A stretch of DNA of 64,000 nt from Hymenopus coronatus (GCA_030762935.1 CM060892.1:92476827-92540826), one strand, 5' to 3'. Counted from the first letter of the stretch, positions 1-11,178 are shown. The notes: generated from the letters alone by a model not told the origin. Translations and numbers: made by a program.

Positions 1-2611
1 TTTCGTAAAATGTGGAGTAAAATATAAAATTAAGATATGACATTGAGTTTTTTAATCTGGTGCCGTTCCTACTCTCAAACCCAATTTATTGGTGTTAATT
101 TATAAATATTTTTATTCACAATAATACATTTCTCCATTGCTTTTAGTAAAATATTCCATAGGCAGTTACTGTCAAATAATGTCATATAATATTCATTTGT
201 ATCTTTGTATTCGTACACTGTTTCATAGCATACTAAAGCAGAGTATTATTTGATATTTCTCTACATTGGGATGATTGTGTTTGTAGCGTAATTGTTTCTT
301 AGTTGCACATTGTGAAATGGGCTATTCGTAGGTTTGTCTGCTGCGTTATTGCGAGCTGTTGCAGGGAGTTGGTCGTCTGATTATTCAAGCGCAGCAGGGA
401 ACAAATAAGGAACAAGTAATTTAGATGTATAGATTTTTCATTATTAAATTAATTTTTAAGCGCACACAAGTACAATTTGTTTTATACATTTTTAAGCAGA
501 AATTGATTTTTTTATTATCTAGCAGAGTTTTGCTATAAAAATGTAGCGAGTATCAATGGAGAAAGAAGAAGAAGAGTTTGAAAACAAAGGACACAGATGT
601 CAGGTATCTCACTTCTGAAATTTTCCAATATTTAATGTGTTTTATGTTTTACATATTGTCACAACTAAAGTTGGACTGAGGGTGGTAAAAGGAAGGCAGA
701 TGGTAGAGCAATGATATCAACGCAAAGGGAATCCTGATAATATAAATATATTGACAAATAGCTAAAAGCCAATATACTTTACAATAAAATAGTAAGATAA
801 ATTACAATAAACAAGACAAGCGTGTCAGGCGTTTCGTGTCGAGCGAGAACTAATTTAAAATACTAAAGGCAAGAATTGGTAAAATAGTTAATATACAACA
901 AAAGGTTCTTACCTTTTAGGTTGATTAGCTCGACGAGAAGAAAGATGTGTGTCGGTATGGTAGCCAGTGACCCGGGGTGGGGCCTCGGATGTCCCTCGGG
1001 CAGCGAGTCTGCCTCTTTCAAGTAATGAGAACCAAAAGCGCCCGGAATTCAAGATTCCAGACAATTTTATACTACACAATTGTGTCCAGGGGATTCTTGA
1101 GAATCTACGCCCAGGCTGTTAATAAATCCACCAATCAAAATACAATATTTAAAAGATAAGGCAGGGCTTCCTACATGACGTGCTTGGGATTAAAGTGCTT
1201 CCTAGCCTACGAAATGTCACGTAGGTTCCGGGAAGTGGTTGAAGGCCCGGGAAGTTAAAAAGTTGCAAAATGTGGTAAAATGTTCCATTAATCAGAGGAA
1301 GACCATCCGGTTATAATAACAAAGAAAACCATAAAGCTTCCTCTTATTCAACCCAAGAATCGGTTGTTAAGAAATACAGAAATTTATGAGAAAACGGAAT
1401 TCTAAAACACTTACAATAATGTGACTTAAAACAAACAATAAGCTAATTTAAAAATACTCGTCAATCACATACGTGACAATGTCTAGTATCTTTTCTGTTA
1501 CAGTGAAATAGTACATACCTTCAGGATGATAAAAGTAATCACCAATAGCTTTTGAAAAGTAATGCTACAAGCTAGGTCTCCATAGTCAGGCTTGCTGGCA
1601 AACTGACAATCGATTATTCCCTACTATGTGCAGTAGGCATCCCTTATTTAAAGTAAACCATAAGATTACATATTTAATCCCATACCTAACTGCTACATGA
1701 ATTGCAATTAAATATTGTCACATCCTGGCTGTGTGCACAGGATGTGGTAACATTGGAAATATATAATTCTCATATGTTGGTGACATTGCCAACTTTAGCG
1801 TCCATAAAAACCACGGTAAGCTCTTTATAAGTGTGAACTTCCGATGGCATAGAGTTAAAGACAGAGCATTGGCACTTCCTGGACGCCAAACTTGGCCTTG
1901 CGTCAAGATGGTGGCATGTATTAAGCACAAGGTAACATTATTTTTGCTATTGATTTGAAGTGTTTATTTTTGAATTAGTAGAATTAGTTAACCCATCCGC
2001 GCTTCTTTTTATTGAATCATGTAATTTAGTTTCCCTATTGTAAGCTAAACAGTTGTGTCCCTATATGCACACCCAACTGTAGCACATTTGTCTTAGTCCA
2101 GCCTCTCTGCCAAGCGAGTCACTTGATTATTTAGCAGTTGGGTGTGACAATATTACCACATAGAAAGCCTGTACGCATCTTCAATTGTGAAATTAAAACA
2201 TTGAATATGGTTCCATTCCCTCTCTGAATTAACAGCTATCCAATTTTGAGAATTAAATATGGTTCACGCATTTACGTGCAGTAAAATAGAAAAAGACAAG
2301 GTAGGTTAGATTGACAACATTGAATGCATTAAAGGTAGCTGTTAAATTTAAAGTATGAACGGCTAGTGGACCAAAACACTATTTCCTAGACCAGTATAAG
2401 GTTTTAGGCAACCAAAACCATTGCATCACAATACATGAATTGCGTAACTTTATAATGAAGCTCAAAACCTAGCGCATTCAACAATAAATACGTAATGCAT
2501 TTGCAGAATATCATGTGTGTACAGTTTAATCACACTTAAGATTTTACATAACTTAAACAACTTTAAGGAATATAAGATTACTATTAAACACACATTTTAA
2601 TGCCCATAAAA
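1..2611. other. Anonymous AT-rich DNA, no gene recognised
   Basis: No ORF above 70 codons and no match to any family I know. A GC-richer patch near 940-1260 has short ORFs but no recognisable domain. A perfect 9-bp hairpin (CACATCCTG/CAGGATGTG) lies at 1719-1746. A looser inverted pair (CACACCCAACTG and CAGTTGGGTGTG) lies near 2068-2150 and could be a decayed MITE. I see no exon signal worth calling. Confidence 0.5.
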
Positions 2612-2865
2612 TTAAATTTGGCTTTATTCATGGACACCGCAATGTCCCATTCTATATTAGGTATGAAAGACCGCTCAGCTTTTCTAGAGGTCCCTTAATG
2701 AGCCTGTAAGTTCTTTTAAGCATCACAAATCTACGACACCAGACCACCGACTATACTTCCATGTCGAAGGAGGATATGTTAAGGATTTTTACGCCCTAAG
2801 AAACCGCTCACGGTTTTGAACCCATAACCTTAGGAATCAGAGTCTATTTTGTTATCACGTTCAAA
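2612..2865 (-). mobile_element. SINE C copy (tRNA-derived), decayed head
   Basis: Read on the reverse strand this matches the full SINE C copy at 50875-51173. Shared landmarks in order are a box-B-like AAGGTTATGGGTTCAAAACC, a ...AAAATCCTTA segment, GGTCTGGTGTCGTAGATTT, AGCGGTCTTTCA and a tail GTCCATGAATAAAGCCAAAT. The tRNA-like head is badly diverged, so box A is hardly visible. The tail has no clear poly-A. The A-run at 2872-2890 lies at the 5' side and is not its tail. Family membership rests on the body, not the head. Confidence 0.7.
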
Positions 2866-2907
2866 TTATGCAAAAAAAAAAAAAAAAAATATGGTATTAA
2901 TATACCC

Positions 2908-3235
2908 GACGGCACCATGGGTGAACGGTTCGACCGCTCGCTTCCCATCTAGGCGGTCCGGGTTTGATTCCAAGCGCCCGCATGTGGGATTCGTGGTAGA
3001 CGACGCAGAGTCTGGGCAAATTTTCTCCGGGTCCTCCAGTCCCCCCCCCCCACACTCATTCCACCAATTGCTCCATCATCAATTTCGCTTACATTTCATA
3101 TCACCCACATACTCATGTTCATGCCTAGCTCCATTCCGTGGTTCCGTGCCGTAGGCTTCTGACCCCTATGCATTGGCTTGTAAGACCTAGGAGCGTGTCA
3201 GTCCATAAATACGAAGAGCGTAAGCCTATTACGAA
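2908..3235 (+). mobile_element. SINE A-related element (variant tail)
   Basis: A tRNA-like head carries box-A-like GGTGAACGGTTCGACC and box-B-like CCGGGTTTGATTCC. It is followed by the body signature GGGATTCGTGGTAGACGACG and the central core TTTTCTCCGGGTCCTCCAGT, as in SINE A at 52791. After a C-run and CATTCCACCA the tail departs from SINE A and ends differently (GTGGTTCCGTGCCGTAGGC...). It is therefore a related but distinct subfamily sharing head and core. No target duplication was identified, so the 3' edge is approximate. Confidence 0.7.
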
Positions 3236-3865
3236 ACGAATTAACTCACGTTAGGAAAACGAAAATTGGCTTTATTACCGCACAAGACATTTATGTAACA
3301 TTTTTGGTACATTAATGCATTTGGTTACATAAATACAATTCGAATACCAGTGCTTTTATATTCGAATAAGGTCCCATTCTTTCCATCGCATTACTTATGC
3401 ATTTAGAATGTACATGAATGCAATTTTTCCATCGCTAAAATTAAACGAAACCCTTGCACGTTGCAGGATCTTATATTTGTTTACGTCGAACCACAATGAC
3501 GGCTGCACAACATTCTGCAGAGAATGTTTTAGCAGTTCTTTAAGGAGCGGTCCAAGGCTGCAAAGTACATTCATCCTTAGACGCACTTTATTAAGAGCGT
3601 CCGTTCATGAAAATCTATGGTCTAGAAAAGCTGAACCCCTCTAGGTAGAAAGCATGTGAGCATAAGGGATATTGAATAATGGTTTGTTTGGAGGAAAGCC
3701 AAGTTAAATGTTGATCCTTGTTGAAGCTTTCGGCGGCTACAAACTGCCGCCATTATAAGAAAAACTGTAGCGATGTATTTTTATTCAATCTTTGTCTATT
3801 CCTCAAAATTAAGTAGGACCGTAAGCTCCTGGATAAATGAGCATACCTATTTATACCTTAATTTT

Positions 3866-3905
3866 CTGCTCACACAATTACCGAAGTTAAGTAGCCATGG
3901 TCAGC
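3866..3905 (+). repeat. 5S rRNA-like fragment
   Basis: The 16-base stretch TACCGAAGTTAAGTAG closely resembles the conserved internal segment of animal 5S rRNA (CACCGAAGTTAAGCAG). The flanking CTGCTCACAC and TGGTCAGC also align loosely with 5S. Only about 40 bases are recognisable, so it is not a gene. It may be a 5S pseudogene scrap or part of a 5S-headed SINE. It directly abuts K copy 3907-4716, replacing that copy's missing terminal hairpin. Confidence 0.35.
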
Positions 3906-3906
3906 A

Positions 3907-3990
3907 ATTCGATACTGATATTTCACCGGAAATACAGGTTTAAGGGTCTCATGTATCCAAAAAATCATTTCCATATAAAGGTCCATCTGT

Positions 3991-4035
<45 letters not shown>

Positions 4036-4716
4036 CACGATAACTCAAAAACGAAAAGTCGTTAAAATACCAAACTTGATATTTAAGTTTAGTATTTTCC
4101 AGGGATGCTTTTGAGAAAATCCCCCCAATCCAAACTACCCTTTACATGAAAACAATTTTAAACATTTTGATTTTCTCAAAAATGGATAACTATTTTGATT
4201 AAAATACCGTATATTAAAGTTATTTATATGGCAAATAAAATGTATGTCTTGAATTCTCTGGGAATAGCCTCTAAAGACCTCTTTCTCCTGAGTGAATTTT
4301 GCTGAATTTTACGTAACTGATTAACTATAAGAGAGAGAAAAACTTACTAAACAAAAAATGTAGATGACGAAAAAACACGCAATTTATGATATATACATTT
4401 TTTCGTGGAGTTGATCGTTTTTGAGATATCCTTTATAATTGGTTTCACCTATAAAATATTTATACTTTTCTCATACGGGAATGTCAACTTCTGTCCATAA
4501 AAACAAAGGCACCTCAATCACATAAAAACTAATTTTGACTATCACTTTAGCCTATGGCACTCCCTTATTTGTCTTCTACTTACATGGAAACTAATAATAA
4601 GACGATTTCTGTTAATTTTTTCTAGATTAGAATGAAGTAAATAGAAGAATAAGCTTTTTAACAATAATTTGTTCCGAGATGTAGAGAAAATCATGTGAAT
4701 GTAATACATCAGAATT
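3907..4716 (-). mobile_element. K repeat, lacks its hairpin end
   Basis: Reverse-strand K copy. It starts at the GATACTGATATTTCACCGG landmark and runs through AACGAAAAGTC to the closing end ATCATGTGAATGTAATACATC. The K terminal hairpin that should precede 3907 is absent. The internal GT-rich segment has become a (TG)n(AG)n microsatellite at 3988-4035. No coding capacity. Confidence 0.85.
3988..4035. repeat. Compound microsatellite (TG)n(AG)n
   Basis: About 13 TG units pass directly into about 11 AG units, inside the GT-rich segment of the surrounding K copy. Other K copies are expanded at the same internal position, so the K sequence itself seeds this repeat. Confidence 0.95.
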
Positions 4717-4779
4717 TTGGACTATATCATTTCAAACACATCATTTATTATGCGATCTGTGAAGTTCAATAATGTATGG

Positions 4780-5300
4780 ACTACCTACTAATTCTAGAAC
4801 ATCTGTTTGTACAAATACCTATTAAAAAGGTAGGACAAAGGTCGGACAAAAGAGAGGACAAACTAATACACAGTAAAACAGATACCATTCTATGGATGTG
4901 AATATAGGCAGTTATTGGAAAAAGATAAAATAGCAATTAAAAAGCGGAAATGGACTTCCTAAGGAGAACATGTAAAATGTATAAATTTGAAGACGAACCG
5001 GAAGAACACTTAAAAGTACTGAGAGTCTAGAAACAGGGTAGTTTTTAGGTATGGTATGATATGGTCTTGTGAGAAGAATGGAAGAGGGAAGATGGGCAAA
5101 AGGGATTTTGATTTTAAATCAATCAACAAAAGAGCACAGGAATATCTGTAACGCAATGGAGGGAAGAGATTAGAATGATTATGCTGCATAGGGGTATTAT
5201 AGAAAATAAATGCAGGGACAGAGGGACATGGAGATCGAAATGCCAAATATGGCAGAGTCTGTGGAACCCAAGCTATAAGAATAATAGAAGATATACCAAC
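4780..5300 (+). pseudogene. Non-LTR retrotransposon fragment, RT C-terminal region
   Basis: Conceptual translation in shifting frames gives pieces typical of the stretch after the reverse transcriptase domain of insect non-LTR elements. A 'YGCE' motif lies near 4895, then lysine-rich sequence. 'GLVRRMEEGRW' near 5063 matches the usual W-Y-G-H-V-x-R-M-E-E-G-R-W block of these proteins. Several stops and at least two frameshifts break it, so it is dead. It lies between two K copies, and its ends are not defined. The clade cannot be assigned from so little. The block is well known in this protein class; assignment to this locus is my inference from the translation. Confidence 0.6.
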
Positions 5301-5444
5301 CATAAAGTAATAGCTACATTTCTAGCTACAAAAATCTAGTGCCTGCATAAATACTGATATCCAAGGAAGAAACGGAGTTTTTAATGAAATGAAGAATCAA
5401 CTGAGAAAAGAGCGCATAGGTACTACAATTTAAACTGAACTATG

Positions 5445-6330
5445 TTTTACTTTCTCTACACGTACTATGCACATAGAGTATAGAGGAAGTATTGTATTAC
5501 ACACAGAAATTTGATACCGAGATTTCACCGGAAATAGTTGTTTTAGGACCCCTGAAAACAAAAAAAAAACAAACAAAAAAACAAAAAAAAACATTTTTAG
5601 AAAAAGGTCCGTATGTGTGTGTCTGCCTGTTGCCTGTCTGTGGACTGCACGGCTCAAAAAATAAAATACCGTTAATTACCAAACTTGATATTTAAATTTA
5701 GTATGCTCCAAGGATGCGACACGAAAATGTTTAAGAAAATCCCCCACTCCAAGCTACCCTCTACATGGAACAATTTTCAAACATTTTACTTTTCTCAAAA
5801 CAGTTTCTAACAATTTTGATTAAAATCTCTCATATTCAAGACATTTACATGACAAATAAAATGTATATCTTGAATTTTCTGAGAGTAGCCACTGAAGACC
5901 TCTTTATTCTGGATGACTTTTATTGAATTTTTCACAACTGGTGAACCGCAAGAGATAGACAAAAACTTACTACACAGAAAATGTGGATCTCAATGAAATA
6001 CACAATTATGTCATATGCACTTTTTCGTGGAGTTGCTTGTTATTGATTTGAGTTATAAAATAACTACTTTTCTTATACGGGAACAACGAAATGCCTGGCC
6101 ACGCAAAGAAACGGATTTCAATCCCATAGCAACTACATTTTAATACATTTGATTATCAATTTTGCCTATTGTATACCCTTATTTTCCTTCTGCTTTTAAG
6201 GAGCTAAGTAATAGGACCGTTACTGCTAATGTTTATCTCACTTAGCATGACGTAGATAGAAGAATAAGCTTACTAACAATAATTTGTTACAGAGATGTAG
6301 AGAAAGTCATGTGAATGGAGCAAATCAGAT
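5445..6330 (-). mobile_element. K repeat, full length, tandem partner of the next copy
   Basis: Begins TTTTACTTTCTCTACACG with the terminal hairpin (to about 5490), then TACCGAGATTTCACCGG, and ends ATGTAGAGAAAGTCATGTG. A-runs near 5562-5594 sit at the K homopolymer position. At 6330/6331 it joins directly to another K copy in the same orientation, sharing one T-run. Confidence 0.9.
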
Positions 6331-7216
6331 TTTTTACTTTCTCTATACGTACATGGTGTATAGAGAAGGCACTGTATTCCACCAACAATTCAATACCGAG
6401 ATTTCACCGGAAATAAGTTTTGGGTCTCCCTGAATCAAAAAAAGGTATTTCTGGAAAAAAAAAAAAAGAAAAAAAAAAGATCCGTGTGTGTTTGCGTATA
6501 TGAGTTCCTGGGTGTGTGTCTGTGGACAGCATAGCTCAAAAACGAAAAGACCGTTAAATACCAAACTTGGTATTTTAGTTTGGTGTCTTCTATGGATGCG
6601 ACAGGAAGATTTTCAAGAAAATCCGCCCATCCCCAACTACCCTTTACATGGAACTTTTTTCGAAAATGTTGATTTTCTCAAAAATGACTATAACGTTTTT
6701 GATTAAAATATCCTAAATTAAAGACATTTACCTGACAAATGAAGTGTATATCTTGAATTTTCTGTGAATAGCCTTTAAAAACTACTTTATTTTGGGTGAA
6801 CTTTACATAACTACTAAACCCTAAGAGATGGATAAAAACTGTAGAGCACATTATAACACATTATACATTTATACATATACATATATACATTTTTTCCGTG
6901 GAGTCGATCATTTATGAGATATTCCTTGTTTTTGGGTTCAGCTTTGAAAAACTTATATAGATGTTTCTCATACAGAAATGTTTAAACTCCTGTCCATACA
7001 AATAAAGCAACTTCAGTTACATGATATCCAGCTTTTGACTATCACTTTAACCTATGGTACTCCCTTAGTTTGCTTCTGCTTATAAGGAAGCAAGGAATAA
7101 GACATTCTGCTATTTTTTTCTCGTTTAGCATGAAATAAATATAAACATAAGTGTTTTTACAATAGTTTGCAGAGATGTAGGGAAAGTCATGTGAATGGAA
7201 CACATCAGATTTTTCA
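6331..7216 (-). mobile_element. K repeat, full length, second unit of tandem
   Basis: Head-to-tail with the preceding copy; the junction reads CAGATTTTTTACTTTCTC. It has the terminal hairpin (TCTCTATACG...GTATAGAGAAGG), the CACCGGAAAT landmark, an A-rich expansion at 6455-6480 and the closing ATGTAGGGAAAGTCATGTG ... CACATCAGATTTTT. Confidence 0.9.
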
Positions 7217-7620
7217 TTGCAGCAAACCACCCTTAGTAACCCTCGCGTCAATGTTTTAGTTTTTAATAAATTTGTATTATTAATAAGGGTCGCTATAGAA
7301 ATAAGGCTAATGAATGACACTGCTCTTGCAACGAAGTAAGGTGTGACTGCTTATCGGAATGTTCAGATGAAATGCCAGGTAACATTGATAAAATATAGAA
7401 AAACACAGTGAATAATGAATTATTAAAAACTAAAGCAAGACTAAAAAGTCAAACCCTAATTCATTATATTAAGGATTGAAAGGTATCAAACGTTTTCGGA
7501 TGTTACTTTTACACGCATTCTTTTACCGATTTTCAACTTAGTTTCTTTTAATTGGTCATATAAAAGTTATTTTTATTACTTTTATGTTTATCATTTTTAC
7601 TATTATTATTATTATTATTT
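7217..7620. other. Anonymous AT-rich spacer
   Basis: No gene, tRNA-like head or K landmark found. It ends in ATT-rich sequence that leads into the SINE D-like element. Confidence 0.5.
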
Positions 7621-7815
7621 AATTAATTACCGTACTCACAGTGTGGGGGCTCGGGTTCAATTTTCGGTGAGCCCTGGGAATAAATTATCTTATTAACTTT
7701 TTTAAAATAATTTATACCTTGCAAAGTATTCCCATAGCCCCACCTGAAATCGAACCCCAGCCCCTATACCAGAGGTGAACACGCTACTACCGCACTACGG
7801 GTACGGTCATTAATA
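7621..7815. mobile_element. Two facing tRNA-like heads (SINE D), inverted pair
   Basis: On the + strand, 7624-7680 contains box-B-like CTCGGGTTCAATTTTCGG. On the reverse strand, 7815-7740 carries a fuller head with box-A-like TAGTGCGGTAGTAGCG and box-B-like GGGGTTCGATTTCAGG. The two point toward each other across about 60 bases of AT-rich body. ATT-type repeats lie outside both ends, as in other SINE D sites (10905, 47218). It is either two truncated insertions or one fold-back composite. Confidence 0.55.
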
Positions 7816-7899
7816 ACAACAATAATAACAGTAATTAAATTATTTTTTGTTATAAGACAAACCATGAGAATTCAAAATTCAATTTTAGATTTAATAAGA

Positions 7900-8100
7900 T
7901 ATAAACAGCTAGAATGGTACGAGAATGTCCGCAGAATACCTGTAATAAGATTGACCCTGGAAGAGGAAGACGTGTTCGATCTAGACTTAAAACGATGAAT
8001 ATTAAAGGAGGAATGAGGGAATTAGGTCTAGAGGAACATTGGGAGGATAGAGAAGAGTGGAGGAAAAGGATAAAAGCTTGAACTTTGAATACAAGATGTT
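7900..8100 (+). pseudogene. Non-LTR retrotransposon C-terminal tail fragment
   Basis: The frames give 'QLEWYENVRRIP', then after a stop 'MNIKGGMRELGLEEHWEDR' and 'EEWRKRIKA' before a stop. This is the familiar carboxy end of insect non-LTR reverse transcriptase proteins: W-Y-x-x-V-x-R-x-P, a G-R-R-x-R-spacer, then G-L-x-x-x-x-W-x-D-R-x-E-W-R. The arginine-rich linker is still visible in the DNA. At least one internal stop shows decay. The likely 3' UTR continues to about 8160. It is a better-preserved cousin of the fragment at 4780. Confidence 0.7.
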
Positions 8101-8256
8101 TTATTACATTGTAAACCTGTTTATCAGTAAATTATATATGAAAATATAGTGTATTATCAGAATATTCCACACGTCTGAGAATGTAAGTAAATTGACTGGC
8201 AGTTTTTTAGTTAGACCTTTGAAATACTCACAAATGGAAGAACACAAGATACCCAG

Positions 8257-8537
8257 CCTCTGTGGTCGAGTGGACAGCGAGCTGACTTCTCACCCGGAGG
8301 TCCCGGGTTCGATTCCCGGCTGGGGCGGGGAATTTTTCTTTAACCAGATTTATTCCCTATCCCCCACAGAGTCTGGAAGTATGAATGTGAGAGTGAATGT
8401 GCGTGTGTATTAGTAATATAATAACGATTAACCTAACGTTCCAACCTACAGTAATACGAGTTGTTTCACAAGTCAAAGCCCCCGATATGACCATTGAAGT
8501 TAAAGGGGGCTATACAAATGAAACAATAAAAAAAAAA
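8257..8537 (+). mobile_element. SINE B, full copy with 11-bp target duplication
   Basis: A tRNA-like head has box A TGGTCGAGTGGACAGCGAG and box B CGGGTTCGATTCCCGG. The body has CCCACAGAGTCTGGAAGTAT, GTGAGAGTGAATGTGCG and CCCCCGATATGACCATTGAA, and it ends in an A-run. AAGATACCCAG occurs at 8246-8256 and again at 8538-8548, an 11-bp target-site duplication that fixes both ends. It is the best reference for the family here (other copies at 43760, 44201, 48540). It is transcribed by RNA polymerase III if active and mobilised by a LINE partner, by analogy with other SINEs. Confidence 0.92.
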
Positions 8538-8548
8538 AAGATACCCAG

Positions 8549-9432
8549 TGTTATCATTTGTTAACAGAGACGCATTGCTTTTGATTAGGACCACGTCTAA
8601 GAAACTATGCTCCTAAGAGAGTATGTAATATTTAGAAATGGTAGACAATCATAGTATAATAGCCCTCTCAACCATTCTTAGGCTTTCAATGTATATCACT
8701 TTTCTATCAAATTCACAAGGAGTCAGTCACATTTTCAGGTCCATCGCTATGTCATGTTGTGCCGCCTTTACAGTGGTATCTTGATTAGGTAATTTTTACC
8801 TCGCGAGACAAAATGGTGGGTTCAACGGGCGGAGTTATTGCCTTTCTTATCAAGTATTGTGACTTTCTTGTGGGCCTTATTAGTAGTTGTCCCATTTCTT
8901 TTTCGCGTGCACAACTGAATGCGCCGCCACTTATATGGTGATTGAATACAATGTGGGCTCAATCGTTGACCATTTTATATATTTTTAAGTCCTGAAAGGT
9001 TGCTTTATCCAATTTGGATTCATTACGGAAAGAAGAACCTCAATTCGTGATGTCACGAGCGAGTTTTCGCAATCACTGAATACTGTCTTAGAAAATTTAG
9101 AACTTTGTTCGGATATACAACGACTGCATAGTATATTTTCATGAATTTGAATTTTTATGACGAATTAGAGGATAGCGCTTAGGGCAATATTGCGGATCTT
9201 ACTGCTTCAATTATTCGTATCGCCCATACGAGAGCACATGATCATTTAGAACGGTTACAATTGCTCCAGGGTCGTACGAGCGCATGGTAAGGAGGGATCT
9301 ATTCATCACCTTTAGATGGCACCATACAACGAAATCAGAATTTGTCGAGGAGCAATATGATGAATTTAGCCTAGAAGGATTTTCTTTCAAAGTATGGGGT
9401 AGTTTTACATGCAAATAAACATTTCACGGGAT
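8549..9432. other. Anonymous DNA, no gene recognised
   Basis: No ORF above 67 codons with a recognisable motif, and no K landmarks. Composition is more mixed than in neighbouring AT-rich stretches, but nothing identifiable. Confidence 0.5.
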
Positions 9433-9565
9433 CAACGGTTTTACTCCCCTACGAAGCCATGCTAAGAATTTTTACGTCCGAAAAAGTCCATCGCCCTTGT
9501 CGAGTTTTGACCCGTAACCTTGGGTAATACACGCTAGCATGGTAACCACTATACCACGCCATCAA
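9433..9565 (-). mobile_element. SINE C, 5' part only
   Basis: Reverse-strand head GGCGTGGTATAGTGGTTACC (box A region), then AAGGTTACGGGTCAAAAC (box B region), then TTCTTAGCATGGCTTC and GGGGAGTAAAACC. This matches the first 130 bases of the SINE C copy at 50875. The 3' half is missing. Confidence 0.75.
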
Positions 9566-9796
9566 CAACCTCGCCAAACTGAATCCCAACATCCCTATGG
9601 TTAGGCCTTTCCAAGGCGCACACAGGATCTTAAGCACACTATGCACTCAAGTTTGCACACTACATGGAAAACGACCATTGCTATATTGCAGATTGAGCAG
9701 AAATTTTATGCTAAAATACTTTGAAAACAAAAATGTTTTCACTCCCAGCGAGTCTCTATTCGTCGGAAAAATATTAATAGCAGTAACGGTTACACC

Positions 9797-10004
9797 ACCA
9801 CCTCTCACTAAGGCAGCTTTCGCTCTCAGGTGATCTCATGGGGATTTGTGGTGGACAAAGCGGCGCAGGGGCGGGTTTTCTCCGGATTCTCCAGTTTCCC
9901 CGCCATCAGATTCCACCGGCATCCGTCTTCATTCTATGTATCATAAGTGTCCTCGCCTGCGGTGCCTATGTAGTAAAGCGGGGGGTAAACTATCAACATA
10001 AAAA
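9797..10004 (+). mobile_element. SINE A, 5'-truncated, core retained
   Basis: Begins in the remnant of the head (CTCTCACTAAGGCAG), then GATTTGTGGTGGACAAAGCG. It has the central core GGGCGGGTTTTCTCCGGATT followed by CTCCAGTTTCCCC, and the tail region GTGTCCTCGCCTGCGGTGCC ... AAAGCGGGGGGTAAAC ending in A's. Boxes A and B are lost, so it is not a transcription-competent copy. Confidence 0.85.
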
Positions 10005-10369
10005 AACTCCACATTTTCCCTATCTCAAGAAGTCTTTCAGAACTATAATTTTACATTCACAGTTATTTCGAAGTACAGCAGACAATTTAATTAAGAAATA
10101 ACCGCTTAGAAATACTACTTTCAATAACACAAAATATGAAACTGGCCTTTATAGAGTATCAAGTGGCCAATGAATGTCTTGCGCAATAACCAACACCTAT
10201 AACAGTGGAATGCCTATCTAAGGAATAGTTATAGTGTTCCAAGTGATATTCCCAGTTCGTACAGTCGAACCTTACAGCTGCATACTCGTGTTCTAAAAGT
10301 CACTTAGGTCGATACATAAAAAGCAAGCGCTGGTTTTAATCATTTTTGTTAAGCTTTAAGAGACATTAG
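10005..10369. other. Anonymous spacer
   Basis: No coding or repeat signal recognised between the SINE A remnant and repeat H. Confidence 0.45.
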
Positions 10370-10690
10370 GTGTGAAAGTTTGACTATAACCGGCCAAAAA
10401 AATCGATAATTGTTGTTTTACAGCAAATGCTTGTTGAACTTTTGGGCATAGAGAATCAACATTTCGCTATGCCTCTTTGCTTTCGCCATATGAAGGTCCT
10501 ACCATACACGGTGCCCTGGCATATTACTTTATAAAACAGCATTATTCTCAAAACTGCATTTACATACCTTCAAAGTGTTCCAAGCCTTTTTGTTTAAATA
10601 CAACTGAAGTTTCCCAAAAGCTACAAATGTATGAATTATAATATTACAGCGCAAAATTATCCTAACAGCAAAAATAATTTTTCAAAAAAA
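10370..10690 (+). repeat. Repeat H, copy 1
   Basis: Aligns along its length with 33030-33340. Shared stretches include GTCAAAAAATCGA/GCCAAAAAAATCGA, CAGCAAAT, AGAGAATCAACATTT, TCTCAAAACT and TTTGTTTAAATACAACT. It has no ORF and no visible terminal repeats. Its nature is unknown; it is only recognised because it occurs twice. Confidence 0.65.
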
Positions 10691-10904
10691 AATGTATAAA
10701 AAATATTAATATTTGAGATTAAAACTTTAGCTTTTTAAAACAAATAATTCATTAAAATATGTATTTTAAATATCACTGCGTGGAGTTTTAAAGTTTTTCA
10801 AAAATCCAATTAAAACACTACCAACTAATTAATTCACATTTGGAGGCGTATGGAATATTTTGAAAATACAATACATTTACATAATTAAACTGATAAAATA
10901 CCTT

Positions 10905-10992
10905 ATATGCCACAAACTATCCACCGGAAATCGAACCCGAATCCTCCTCTATCAGAAGCAGACGCGCTACTACTACACTACGTGCATGTTAA
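10905..10992 (-). mobile_element. SINE D head
   Basis: Read in reverse: box-A-like TAGTGTAGTAGTAGCGCG, then CTTCTGATAGAGGAGGATTC, then box-B-like CGGGTTCGATTTCCGGTGG. This closely matches the reverse-strand head at 7740-7815. A short AT-rich body (GGCATATAAGGTATTTTATC) may continue to about 10860. The (ATT)n at 10995 lies on its 5' side. Confidence 0.65.
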
Positions 10993-10994
10993 AT

Positions 10995-11037
10995 TATAAT
11001 TATTATAATTATTATTATTATTATTATTATTATTATA
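10995..11037. repeat. Microsatellite (ATT)n
   Basis: About a dozen ATT units with small interruptions, adjoining the SINE D head. ATT-rich sequence adjoins the SINE D elements at 7621 too. Confidence 0.9.
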
Positions 11038-11178
11038 ACTTACTATTATTGCTATTATTATCATGATTATTGTTATTCTTATTAACGACAATAACTTTTA
11101 TATCCTCAATTAAAAGAAATCTGACTTTAAATTCAATAAAATATATCGTGTAAAGTGAGATTCGAAAATGTTCAATAC

